In this document: in pieces, positions 34,660 through 45,136 of the stretch
Position numbering within the stretch: the first letter of the stretch is position 1
Layout of the letters: every line of letters begins with the position of its first letter
From: Laetiporus sulphureus 93-53
Taxonomy: Eukaryota; Basidiomycota; Agaricomycetes; Polyporales; Laetiporaceae
Direction of reading: 5' to 3'
Assembly: GCF_001632365.1 (NCBI RefSeq)
Contig: NW_024468531.1
Span: 1 to 64,000 of the forward strand
Length of the DNA stretch: 64,000 nucleotides
Position numbers and translations under genes: made by a program
The notes under the pieces: model-generated
Databases searched by the model: none
What the model was told of the DNA's origin: nothing
Seen by the model: the letters and a program-made list of their open reading frames with translations, nothing else

Positions 34660-36875
34660 ATGCGAAACTATCACATCCGCATCTCTCTCCGCCCGCCCTC
34701 GCCACCCGCACCGACGAACTCAACATCGTACACACCACCTTCGGTAGCCACACCTGCGACATACATCCCGCATTCTCTGTTTCAGACTCTCCCGTCGCAT
34801 CGTTCGCAGACGACGGCGCGTCGGTACACGCTTACAAACGATTACAAACCGGAGGACATCTCGAGCCCATCTGAGCCAAGAGACTATCGCTTTGGGCCCA
34901 TCAAGATAGACTGGGTAGATTGTACTTCGGGCGATATGAACGGGAGTGCAATGAAGAAGACTGGTGTTGGTAAAGAGAAGGAAAGAGGGCGCGGTATGCT
35001 TCCGTACTTTCGATAGTCTCAGACGCTCGTTTGCTAATCTGCATGGATCGCAGGCGACCCGGTCACCGCTTCGTTTGTCCCGCATACGCAAGCAGGCGAC
35101 AAGTCGGGCTTTACAAACCTCCCAGAGGGTATTGTCCACATCTACCGCGACGTATCGAAACCGATAGAATCGCTGCAGGGTCCATCTTCGGCGGCACCGC
35201 CAAACTCTGAGGAGCACTCCCCCACGCCATCATCTAATGCTGAGCATAACGCAGACCAGGACGCTTGTTCGAAACACCTTGTCTTGGGTGTGCTCGCCGT
35301 GCCATCCTGGATGACGCCTTCCGACTTCCTGGCCTTTGTTGCCCCAGCTGCTGAGGGGATCTCACACTTGAGAATGATTCGGTTCGTTAATCGTATCCCA
35401 TTGACCTCTTACGAAATAATATTTACGGGATATCGCTCAGAGACTCTGCGCCAAATCGTTCAATAGTGGTACTCAAGTTCAGAGAAGCATCCGAGGCCGC
35501 CGAGTTTGCAGAAGCTTACAATGGAAGAGCATTTAATTCCATGGAGGTGAGTGCTACCATTGTGGGCATTGACATGCACTGACCATGTGCCCAGAGTGAG
35601 ATCTGTCATGTCGTGCGCATCTTGTCAATAGCCATCGACACCGATGATCCGGCCAGCCAGACTTTTGCTCGGATCGGCACCACGCAGGAAGGTGGGGACG
35701 TTTATGAGCTGCCTACATGTCCGGTTTGTCTCGAACGGATGGATTCTGCCGTCACGGGGCTGGTCACTGTACCGTGTTCGCATACGTTCCATTGCACTTG
35801 CCTAAGCAAATGGGGCGATAGTCGGTACGCAGTCCTTTATCCCGATCACAGGAAGTAACTTACAGATTATGGATATATTAGATGCCCTGTATGCCGATAC
35901 TCACAGACACTCTTGACGTCGCATCCGCCTTCCATAAACAGGCGATCAAGTCACCCTATACCTTTCTCGTTTTCGTCAACTCCATCGCATTGTGTCGATT
36001 GTGGCAGTACCTCGAACTTGTGGATCTGCCTCGTCTGCGGCAACGTTGGCTGTGGACGGTATGGTCGGGCACATGCACATGCTCATTACATGAACACTAC
36101 CCATCTATACGCTCTCGAGCTTGAGACGCAGCGTGTCTGGGATTATGCAGGCGACGGCTACGTCCACAGGCTCATACAGAACAAGGCAGATGGTAAACTG
36201 GTCGAGCTCCCCTCCGCCGCGTCGACAATCGGGAGCCGGGGTGATGGTAGTAACGGCGTGGGTCCGAGTGCGGCGGACGCCTTGAGTGCGGAAAAGATCG
36301 AGGCGATCGGGATTGAATACTCGTATCTCTTGACATCGCAGCTGGACTCCCAACGCGCATTCTATGAGGAACAGACGGCAGGACTGCGAACACAGGTGGA
36401 CCAACTTCGTGGACTCGTCGAACAGCTCAGTCAGCAAGTCGAAAGGAGCAGGGAAGACGCGTGTGAGAAGGAGGCACTGCGCAGGGCCGAGGAGGATGTG
36501 CGTGCATCGCAAATGCAAGCGGAGATCCTGAAGGCGCAGAAGCGTGCAGAAAAGGCTGCAGAGCTGACACAAAGATTGAAAAAGGAGCTGCAGGAAGAGC
36601 ACGCAGTCAGCAAGGGCCTTATGGAGAACCTGCAAAGGGCGAGGCAGCAGACAGAACAGGCAGAACGGGAGAAGGCAGCAGCACTGGTCAAGGTCCGCGA
36701 GCTGGAAGACGAGATGCGCGATGTGATGTTCTTCTTGGAGGCGAGAGACAAGATTGAGAGCGGGGATGGCGTCGTCGCTGAAGCAGCGGGAGGATCTATT
36801 GAGTTGCCTCCCTCGTCTATAACTGAGACCATCTCGAAGGGCGGCACCCACAAAAATAAAGGCAAACGGAAATGA
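34660..36875 (+). CDS. BRAP2/ETP1-type RING-H2 and ZnF-UBP ubiquitin ligase
   Basis: Start ATG 34660 gives MRNYHIRISLRPPSPP, like the N-terminus of BRAP2/Etp1. Order of domains: an RRM-like BRAP2 domain (HLVLGVLAVPSWMTPSDFLAF..NSTVVLKFREASEAAEFAEAYNGRAFNSME..SEICHVVRI), the RING-H2 finger ([32 protein letters not shown]), and the ubiquitin-binding ZnF-UBP (CVDCGSTSNLWICLVCGNVGCG..YGRAHAHAHYMNTTHLYALE). Then follows a long coiled coil from about residue 410 to 560 (LDSQRAFYEEQTAGLRTQVD and on), ending in a basic GGTHKNKGKRK. In yeast the orthologue takes part in the ethanol response; in animals BRAP2 acts on Ras-MAPK signalling. All zinc ligands seem present. About five introns. Confidence 0.92.
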
Positions 36876-37139
36876 TTGCTGGCATTTATCGCAGTCTCTT
36901 GTAGCATCTACATATACCACCTGTATCGTTAGCATAGCCGATCCAAATTGCATTCTTTGACAGTACAGCGATGTGGCGATGCTTAAGCGAAAGCGAAGTA
37001 TCTTAATTACCTTTCGTGGAAGTAGTTATGTCAGCAAAATGTGGCTGAAGCAGCTGTACAGCACCTCCCACACTATTGCGCGCGTTCTATTCGACGGCGA
37101 ATCTAAGCACGTCCGGCACCCTCAGCAAAACACTTCAAG

Positions 37140-37724
37140 ATGGTGAGTCGAGAGAACATGCTTGCGCTGTGCGGAGACGTAATGCTCATGGAACATTGAT
37201 GTAGACAAAGCGAACCCGCAAGGTCGGCGTGACTGGAAAGTACGGTGTTGTGAGTGAAGCATCGCGGCGTGGCTGGCGAGACATGGTGGACTTACTTTTG
37301 GACGATGGCCTGGTTAGCGTTATGGTGCCTCCCTGCGAAAGCAAGTGAAAAAGGTGCGCATTGGGATGCTTTCGAGGAGCTTAAGTACGTGCTAATTTCT
37401 TCCCCCGCACAGATGGAAATTACCCAGCACGCACGATACACTTGCACGTTCTGCGGAAAGGTGCGTCCGACAACCACTTTTTGCAAGTGTCTCCTGCTCA
37501 CTCGTCTGCATGCCATGTTCAGGACTCTGTCAAGCGCCAAGCAGTCGGCATCTGGAAATGCAACTCTTGCAAGAAGGTGATTGCTGGGGGAGCATGGACG
37601 GTGGCGACAACAACGGCTGCGACAGTCCGCAGGTGCGCCTTTCTTCCTCTGCTACAGCTGCATCGGTCGGTTGACGCATGCCTGCAGCACTATTCGCCGT
37701 CTGCGCGAGTTGACCGAGGCATAG
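37140..37724 (+). CDS. RPL43: 60S ribosomal protein eL43 (L37a)
   Basis: The ATG at 37140 is itself an exon end: it is followed at once by gtgagt, and the next exon gives [15 protein letters not shown]. Further exons read [46 protein letters not shown] followed by [18 protein letters not shown], and [12 protein letters not shown]. The C4 zinc motif CxxC..CxxC is whole. Total 92 residues, the usual length. Five introns in 585 bases, with the first right after the start codon, are common in basidiomycete ribosomal protein genes. Confidence 0.97.
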
Positions 37725-37955
37725 ACTCATTCACCCTCCTTGTGCCGTACTACCCCGTCCCGCACCCTATGTTCATGCCGTATGCGCGATCATGTATTTT
37801 TCTGCATCTCCTTATTTCCAACGCGCAGCGGACATCGCGCTCATGGTCCGGAATGCTCGATTAAGATGTTGAAGATCGATCCCTTCCTTGAGATCGGAGC
37901 ATTACATGGTGATACGTATATTTCATACTTTTATATTCTGCTGTGGGGTAAGGCC

Positions 37956-40365
37956 TCAACTGTCTGCCTGGATTGACTTGAGAACATATCCCTCCAATCC
38001 CCCGCATATCCAAAGCTCCTGCACGCTGGCGCCGACCACGCCTACCGCATACGTCTTCTTCTGCCCATTCGGCCAGCTGACCTCGACGCGTCCGTCAGCC
38101 ACTTTCACGTCGACCATCAACCCCTCATTGACAGTCAGCTCGCCACTCTTTCCACCCGCACCGCGTTTTCCATCTTTTGCGTATTCTTGCGTGAGATCCG
38201 CGACAAGCTCGGGACATTCAATACACACAAGCCCGTTATTGATGGAATTACGCTTGAAGATGTCGCCGAACGAGCCTGCAATCACGAGCGGCACACCTGC
38301 TGACTTGAGCGCGGTCGCAGCCTGCTCGCGGGAGGAGCCGGTGCCAAAGTTGTACCCAGATACGAGGATGACGCCTCGCTTGATGTCCGGGTGAGAGGCA
38401 TCCGCAGACTGCTGTTTGCGGATGGACGCGACCAATCCCGCAAAGGAAGGATCGTAGTTTTCCATGACCACTTCGGCCTGGCGCTCGAGAGTGATATCAT
38501 CTTGATAAGTGTACTTGCCGGGGTACAGTGCATCGGTATTGAGGTTGTCCTGCGGAGCAAAAAGAAGCGGTCCAGCGAACGTCGACGGGAAGCCGGGAAG
38601 AACAGGCTCCTTCAGCGCAGCCGCGGGACTATGCTTAGATGGCTTCGCGGTGGGAGTGATTATTGAAACGGCTGGTGCGCCCGACGGCGGCAGAGTCGCA
38701 GGATCGAGAGAATCCGGTCCGCAGATGTAACCCTTGATCGCGCTGGCAGCAACAACCGCTGGGCTCGCAAGGTACGCCTGTGCCTTCGGACTGCCCATGC
38801 GTCCCTTGTAATTCCTGTTTGTTGCACTAATCCCGATCTCACCGTCCTCGAGGAGACCCGTTCCCAGTCCAATGCATGGGCCACAGCCGGAGGGGAGAGG
38901 CTTCGCACCAGCGGAAATCAGGGTCTGCCAGTCGCCCTGCTCTTCTGCATCCCGCTGGACTTCCGAACTCGCAGCTGCGACATAGAACTGCACGCCCGGG
39001 GCGACCTTATGTCCCTTTATCACTGCTGCGGCGGTTGAGATGTCTGAGAGACGCGCGTTAGTGCAGCTGAGCAGGTATGCCTTCTGGATAGAAATGTGCT
39101 TCGATTCAAGCGCAGGGAGCGGGTTGGCGACTTTGACGCTATTTGGGCCAGAAACGTAGGGGACGAGTGTGGAAAGATCGAAGACGAGGTGGGACGAATA
39201 TGTTGCGTCGGGATCGGAGCGGATAGGCGCCGCACGAAGCTGATCGAGTCGCCGTCGGTTGATGCGTGGATGTTCCGGCGGAGGAGGGATTGAGGGCATG
39301 AGCGATGGCGACGCGAACGTGCGCAACTCGAGCCTCTTCAACGCACGCTCGTACCATTCCAGCAGGGTATCATCAACAGGGAAGACACCAGCAAGCGCAC
39401 CCCACTCGGTGGTCATGTTCGAGATAGTGAGCCGATCGTCAAGCGAGAGCGCAGAGATGCCTTCGCCTGTGAACTCGATCGCAGAGTTTAGCACCTCATC
39501 GTTGTTGAAAGTGCCGCACAGTGCCACGATGACGTCCTTTCCAGTAACCCCGGGAGCCAGCTTGCCCTTGAACTCAACCTTCACCATGCGCGGGACCTGC
39601 CACCAGGTCTTGCCGGTTGCCCAGAGCGCAGCGGCATCCGTGCGCACAATTGGCGTGCCGACGCACCCAACGCCGCCGTACATGTTGCTATGACTGTCGC
39701 TCGCGACGGTCATCGTATTTGGGAATGCGTAGCCTTCCTCGACGAGGATCTGGTGACCGATTCCGCGACCTGCAGGGAAGAAGTCGATACCATGCGTCCG
39801 TGCAAATGCCTCGATCGATGCATACTTGGACAGGTTTTTTGCAGACTTATTTTGGACGTCGTGGTCGAGGGTGAATACCAGCTGCGAAGGATTCTTCACG
39901 CGCGTGGCTCCGATAGATTTGAACCTGTTGGGATATCAGTAATAAGTGGTTCTGCCAGTCAACGAGGAAGCATATGGGGGCCATCTTTGCTATGGGTTGT
40001 CTCCGATCTTGAAATCGTAGACAAGCCCCATAGCACTGTCTGCTCTCAGATGCAGATTGTATTCCTTGACGGGACTACTTGGAACTAGTGTCCCGAAGAA
40101 TCTTCTTAGACACTCACTTAGATATGACAGGGCCTGTATTGTCGTGGGTCATAACATGCTCTGGACGAATCATCACATAGTCACCAGCCTTCACCACCTT
40201 GCCCTCCGGGAGATCGACCGCATACTTCTGGACCACCTTTTCGATGATCGTCTGAGGAATGCGAGGCGCATCAGAGATAGTGGCAAACGACCGTGCCGCA
40301 AGTCGCCTAGCACGCCTGAGGCCGAAGGAGGCCGGCAGACGCATAGTAGCTGCCAGTCTGTGCAC
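37956..40365 (-). CDS. LYS4: Homoaconitase, mitochondrial (lysine synthesis)
   Basis: 4Fe-4S enzyme of the alpha-aminoadipate lysine pathway, converting homocitrate/homoaconitate to homoisocitrate in mitochondria. A basic leader ([20 protein letters not shown]) is followed by [20 protein letters not shown] and [13 protein letters not shown]. The large exon 37956-39899 has [35 protein letters not shown], and the cluster cysteines LLSCTN and [38 protein letters not shown], the swivel domain with [20 protein letters not shown] and [14 protein letters not shown] follow. It ends [15 protein letters not shown]. The two first exons (about 40365-40114 and a short one near 39923) join with [20 protein letters not shown]. 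Start may be 40365 or 40344. Confidence 0.95.
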
Positions 40366-40824
40366 TGCTCAACCTTGGAGGACGAGGACGAAGAATCCAG
40401 TGGCGGGCGAATCGTGTTGCGCGTTTGACAAACGTCCATTGACTCGAGCGCTGGCTAGTAGCTCGGTTCGATTCGTGAACAACGATCGGATCGTCCGAAC
40501 CGAATGCACTCCACCAGATCGCTTCGAATTCTCGAGCTCGTTGGTCGTCCTTGGAAGCACACACTGTCGTTTTCGCGCTGCCACGACACGGTGAAGAAGG
40601 CTTTGCACAGCGTCATATCCTGTTCCATGGAGTTGTGACGATTCTTGCTGTCCATGTGGTGTAGATGGGGCACGACAGGAAGGCTGACACAGGAGGAAGC
40701 TAGCTGCCAGCCTCCATCTTGACAGTACAAATCTATCACAGACTTGCTCGAACCCGGAGGCTGCTCTCAGTCTCTCCGCCCACGCACCCTCATGCCCACA
40801 AGGCACCCACACTCATTCGTCAAG
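40366..40824. promoter_or_regulatory. Divergent promoter region
   Basis: Between homoaconitase (-) and the single-pass protein gene (+). No regulatory box is certain. A run of small overlapping frames is present on both strands without features. Confidence 0.35.
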
Positions 40825-42423
40825 ATGTCTCTCGTTCACCAGTCACTCTTTCATGTTCTCCTCCTCTCGGTCTGCTCCCTCTGCATCCTTGCGGCACCTA
40901 CTCTCTCTGGGGCACCCCAGACCATCATTGAGCTTCCTAGCGTTCTCCCTACTACGCCCAATGTCGAGACGACTACGGCTACTTCGTCTGCGCCACCAGC
41001 GTCCTCACTGTCCTCACCGCCACCGACGTCCTCAGCGCCATCGGCTGATGTTTTCGTCTTCGAACTGGCTGGCGGTTCTCCCTCCTGGATTGCCACAACA
41101 GAGATTATTCTACGGATACCACAATCCTCAGACACTGCCCTTGGTGTCTCCGCGTCTCCCATTTCTACCAGCGACACCCAAGATTCTGCTGCCTTATCTG
41201 CCAATACTGCCGCACAGTCATCCAACAGTGTTATGCCTACATCGCTCCTTGTGGCTGATCCGATGGATGCCCCGACGACTTCTGCTGCTACTCGTACCAC
41301 CCTCTATGTCCCTCCTACATCGACGGACTCTGCGGCAGTATTGCAAGATGCGGTCACGTCTGCGTCTACCGGTCTCCCACCTGTGCTCTCTCTGTCGAAG
41401 ACTTCTAGCGCTGCCTCCTCTATCCCTGTGTCTTCGACTCACACATCTTCATATGTTACTGGCTCTGCCTCCATGGATGATCCAAATCCCACCGCGGAGA
41501 CTCGGACCACATCTAATGCTGCCAGCCAAACGTCGCGACGGTCTGCTATCTTGGCTGCGTTCCTCACCATTGGCACGCTTGCTATGCTTGGCATCACTAT
41601 GGTCTGTATGCGCTGCAAGCTTCCCTGCCGGGGCCGCCGCGTCAAGGGCAACGGCAAGAAGGTTCGCTTTGCCGATCCTGATGAAGAACAGGCACAGCAA
41701 GTGCCATCCATGTATGGCGAGAAGGACGAGAAGACCAGCGTCATCCCGGGCCCGCCAACGCCCACTGAGATCATTCTTCCGTCTCTTCCTCAACAACCCT
41801 CCTCTTCTACGCCGAACCTGCAACCGGACTGGCGGGTCTATGCCCCCAGCGTCGAGGGTCAGTTCGAGGATGTCACGCATATACTCTCCACAAGTGCCTT
41901 TGCTCCCATTGAAGCTGAGGGAGGATCTCCTGGCGCCGATTCTGTCTTGTCTGGCGCATCTGAGGATTCTTCGAGGGCAGCATCCTCCGGGCGCGCAAGC
42001 GGTGGGGCGGTCAGCCTGACGGCCGAGTCGTACAAGTCGTGCGAGTCCCGCTACTCAAGCCCCAGCCTCGAGCGGCAGTCGCGCGACGGCCCGCCCGATT
42101 CAGGCTCCTCGGACTCGATGCACCTGTCGCCGACCTTCCACCACTCGCCGTCGCCGCCTGCCTCGGAGCTTATTCAGACTCCGGACCCTGGCATGGGTGT
42201 GGCATTCGTGCCGCTCGAGCATGTAGGTGGCAAGGAGGCGCATAAGCTGGTCCGCGGAAGGCCCGAGTCGGATGAAGTGGACGAGGTGGGGTCGGAGTGG
42301 GATGTTGCTAAGGCGTATGGCGCGCACAGTAGCGTTGGACAGGAATCTGTGCTCAGTGTTGTTGTGGAGAACATGGAGTCTGTCGAGGTCGGTGGGCGCA
42401 AATGTGTCTTGGTACAGGGATGA
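40825..42423 (+). CDS. Ser/Thr-rich single-pass membrane protein with signal peptide
   Basis: Single exon, start chosen at 40825 because it begins the signal peptide MSLVHQSLFHVLLLSVCSLC followed by ILAAPTL. About 220 residues rich in Ser, Thr, Pro and Ala follow (TSSAPPASSLSSPPPTSS and similar), as in O-mannosylated cell-surface stalks. One membrane helix, SAILAAFLTIGTLAMLGITM, is followed by a basic cluster CRCKLPCRGRRVKGNGKKVR, so the tail is cytosolic. The tail is about 250 residues, Ser/Pro-rich. The layout is that of Wsc/Mid2-like wall sensors or Axl2-like proteins, but no cysteine-rich WSC domain is present. Function not known. Confidence 0.75.
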   Translation: MSLVHQSLFHVLLLSVCSLCILAAPTLSGAPQTIIELPSVLPTTPNVETTTATSSAPPASSLSSPPPTSSAPSADVFVFELAGGSPSWIATTEIILRIPQSSDTALGVSASPISTSDTQDSAALSANTAAQSSNSVMPTSLLVADPMDAPTTSAATRTTLYVPPTSTDSAAVLQDAVTSASTGLPPVLSLSKTSSAASSIPVSSTHTSSYVTGSASMDDPNPTAETRTTSNAASQTSRRSAILAAFLTIGTLAMLGITMVCMRCKLPCRGRRVKGNGKKVRFADPDEEQAQQVPSMYGEKDEKTSVIPGPPTPTEIILPSLPQQPSSSTPNLQPDWRVYAPSVEGQFEDVTHILSTSAFAPIEAEGGSPGADSVLSGASEDSSRAASSGRASGGAVSLTAESYKSCESRYSSPSLERQSRDGPPDSGSSDSMHLSPTFHHSPSPPASELIQTPDPGMGVAFVPLEHVGGKEAHKLVRGRPESDEVDEVGSEWDVAKAYGAHSSVGQESVLSVVVENMESVEVGGRKCVLVQG

Positions 42424-43572
42424 AGTCTCGTTACGGAAACGTGTACAGTAATTTGGTGGGCGTCGTTGTTATTGAGGGATATGGTTTGCTAACGCTGAAT
42501 TGAAATTGGGCCCTCACAGCAATTGTGGTGCGGTGTCGCTGCTGAGAGCGCCTGCAAGGTGAGATATAGCTTCGTCCTTGAATCGACATGGTGGCGCCAA
42601 CTCGATGCCTCCGAGGACATACAAGCAATTGCTCTAACATTGGATACGTCTGTCAACTTGTTGTTTTTGGTGCATTAACGTTGGATTCTTTTGCAACGGT
42701 GGAAGTGCGTCGCAGAGGAAGCTCCAGAAAAGCGGAACCCTGGGCTTGAATGGACAGAATAAGGCGAGAGAATATGAGCATCTGGGAAGTGCGTGGAGCA
42801 AACCGAAAAGGCGCTCCCAGTGCATGTAACACATCATGCGCGAAATGTCATCAACGCTTACTATATTGAAACAAGGACCTTGCCAGCAGGTTGTACGCTC
42901 GCTGCGACTAAATGCTGCGCTCATCTCACGGAACCAGGCCACACATGAATGTCGCCGTACGCTGTACTCCTTCACGCCGAGCGGACATTGGTTCGCATTC
43001 CTGCCATGTTCAAAGGCGTCACACAGGCGGCGAGGCATTCGCATGTGTATGGATGGAGTCAGTGCGTCTACCGCCTTACTAGCCTTCAGCCCTGGTTTCC
43101 CGTACTATTGGATCGAAATCTCCAATTCACTGAACATTTTAAGTGCTCACTTGTGTTGGTCTACATGTTCCTCGCAGTAGAAGTAGCGATGTCCTCGTAT
43201 ATTGGGAGTATGGCTGCTTAGGCCAAGGGCAGCCGTTATGCTACTGCCTTACTGATTGCTTAGCGTTGTAATGGATTTTTTTCCGGTGTCTATCGCGTGG
43301 TATGCTGAATATTATATACAGAATGTAGCATTATTACAAATGTGGATCTACATGTTATTGTATAATGCTATCTCGATACTGTCATATGTTATATTTGTCA
43401 ATTTTTGTCAAGGAAATGCGATTTTCATCATGATAACTGACATCATGAATCGCCAAGCCTCCTGTCTGAATTGGACGTTGATCTGCATTTCCTTCGCGTC
43501 GTGCAGCTGAATTGTGCGCAACTTCTCTGCTTGGAATCGGATTGCTTTGAACATGACAAAACAGTGTTTGAG
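42424..43572. other. Intergenic
   Basis: No supported gene. The part 43255-43440 is clearly A/T-rich compared with the rest of the window. A 136-codon minus-strand frame at 42634-43044 lacks any domain. Confidence 0.35.
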
Positions 43573-44652
43573 ATGTCTCGTATCTCAGGATTAATCAGTC
43601 GGACCGGAAAGTTGCTCCGAGAGAGCACGTCGCGCGGTAAGCTAGCTACATCAAAGCGAACACGTCTAACATGCGCCGCAGCCCTGCTTATGCAAGGAGC
43701 GGACGAGCCGATTCGAACGCCAAAAACTCTCTTCACGTTCAATTCACGAGAGGATATGCAGCAGTACGCTACTGGATGTGATGCAGACATTGGTGGCACC
43801 TCCACCGTGCACCTCGACTTGGATGAAACGTCTGTGCTACCAGCTTCGATGAGTCCGACGGGTAAAGAGATACACCGGCCTACTGCAAAGTTCTGGGGAG
43901 ATATGAGGCTCGCCGTACGCAAGGGGTACGAAGACCAGATTTGGGGAGGCTATGCTGCATTCCGGAGTAAGGCACGCTGCCTTTCCGTGATGTTATATAA
44001 AATACAACTGATGGTTTCTACATAGCCACGTACGACGTTGTTTGGGGAAATCACCGACGATGTTTCGATGCATCGGCTGCTCGCGCTTCGCCTCCGAGCA
44101 GGTGGCCACCCCCGCACCCGGAATTCATATTATGTGAATATCCAAACAGACGGGCCTATCGAAACCGATCTCTGGCAACATCGTTTGTTCTTTCGTCGGG
44201 ATGACGGAGGCTGGGAAGACATCTTTGTAAGCATCGTCAAACTCGAAGGCTATTTTGTCAAGTGATACTGCACAACCGGTGTTAGCCTCTTCTACTCTGC
44301 TGACGCTTTGGCCTGTCTCAGTATAGCTGAGCTGACGACGGCGTTTCTCACAGATTCCGTTCGAAGACTTCGTGCTGACAAACGCCGGAGAGGTATCTCC
44401 AGTACAATTGGAAATGTATCGAGAACGCATTCGCACGATTGGCATTTCGATACTCGGTGCAAAAAATGGCGTGGAGGGGCCATACGAACTGGGCATTGAT
44501 TCAATTCGCGCGGTAAATGACGAAGACATGACTGTGGATGCGGCACCGCGTGAGTGGATGGTCTCGCTTCTCAACCTTACAAGACAAATAACGATAATGC
44601 CATAGGCAAGGAACTCTCAGAGGGAACGCAGTGGGAACGGCATGCTGTCTGA
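43573..44652 (+). CDS. Complex I assembly factor CIA30 (NDUFAF1 family)
   Basis: Mitochondrial chaperone that helps assemble the membrane arm of NADH dehydrogenase. Starts MSRISGLISRTGKLLREST with a basic leader. The CIA30 domain reads TLFTFNSREDMQQYATGCDA, DIGGTSTVHLDL, FWGDMRLAVRKGYEDQIWGG, YAAFRSK, then (next exons) TLFGEITDDVSMHRLLALRL, NSYYVNIQTDGPIETDLWQH and WEDIFIPFEDFVLTNAGEV. It closes with RIRTIGISILGAKNGVEGPY and ELGIDSIRAVN. A final intron from gtgagt near 44552 to ccatag near 44605 gives the end RKELSEGTQWERHAV. About 270 residues, normal for the family. Confidence 0.9.
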
Positions 44653-45136
44653 TGATCTCAACAATCATGCGATATTTGAGAACTTCCGCGCTTCGGCCGA
44701 TCATGCTCAAGAAGTCCTTCGCTTGTCAGCCATCACTGTGCCATTCGCACGCGTCTATCATCTGGGTGAGCAATGTATGAGGAAGAAGCTGGTGCAAGGA
44801 GGTCCACCGCGATAGTTAGGATCTGGCGCTATCCAACACGGTTGAAAATAGCTGTCGAGACCTTAAGCAATGAAATAAACTACATTTTGGTTCACCTGAT
44901 TGCGACATAAGGAAGTACGTGAAGCTGACTCGACATCCAGGCCCGGGTTCCATACATGTGACCCACATGGAACGCGTCCTCTAGCTGATCTTAAGGACGA
45001 TGATGGATCAGTGGTTCGCGTTCTGTGATGAACTGAGATGGTATCAGCGCGTCGCGTTTTGAACTCAGGGGGCCACGATACTCTCAGCTCTCTCCATCAA
45101 ATTGGATTGTTCCCAACCGTCCGTGTCATCAGCAGC
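44653..45136. promoter_or_regulatory. Intergenic, RdRP promoter region
   Basis: 484 bases between CIA30 and the RNA-dependent RNA polymerase, both on the plus strand. Nothing further recognised. Confidence 0.35.

Noticed and set aside
36105..36953. 282-codon minus-strand open frame
   Set aside because: Antisense to the coiled coil of the BRAP2-like gene; its Cys/Leu-rich composition is a shadow of Gln/Glu/Lys codons.
43255..43440. A/T-rich stretch as a possible origin or mitochondrial insert
   Set aside because: No gene or known origin motif; short A/T-rich spacers are common between fungal genes.
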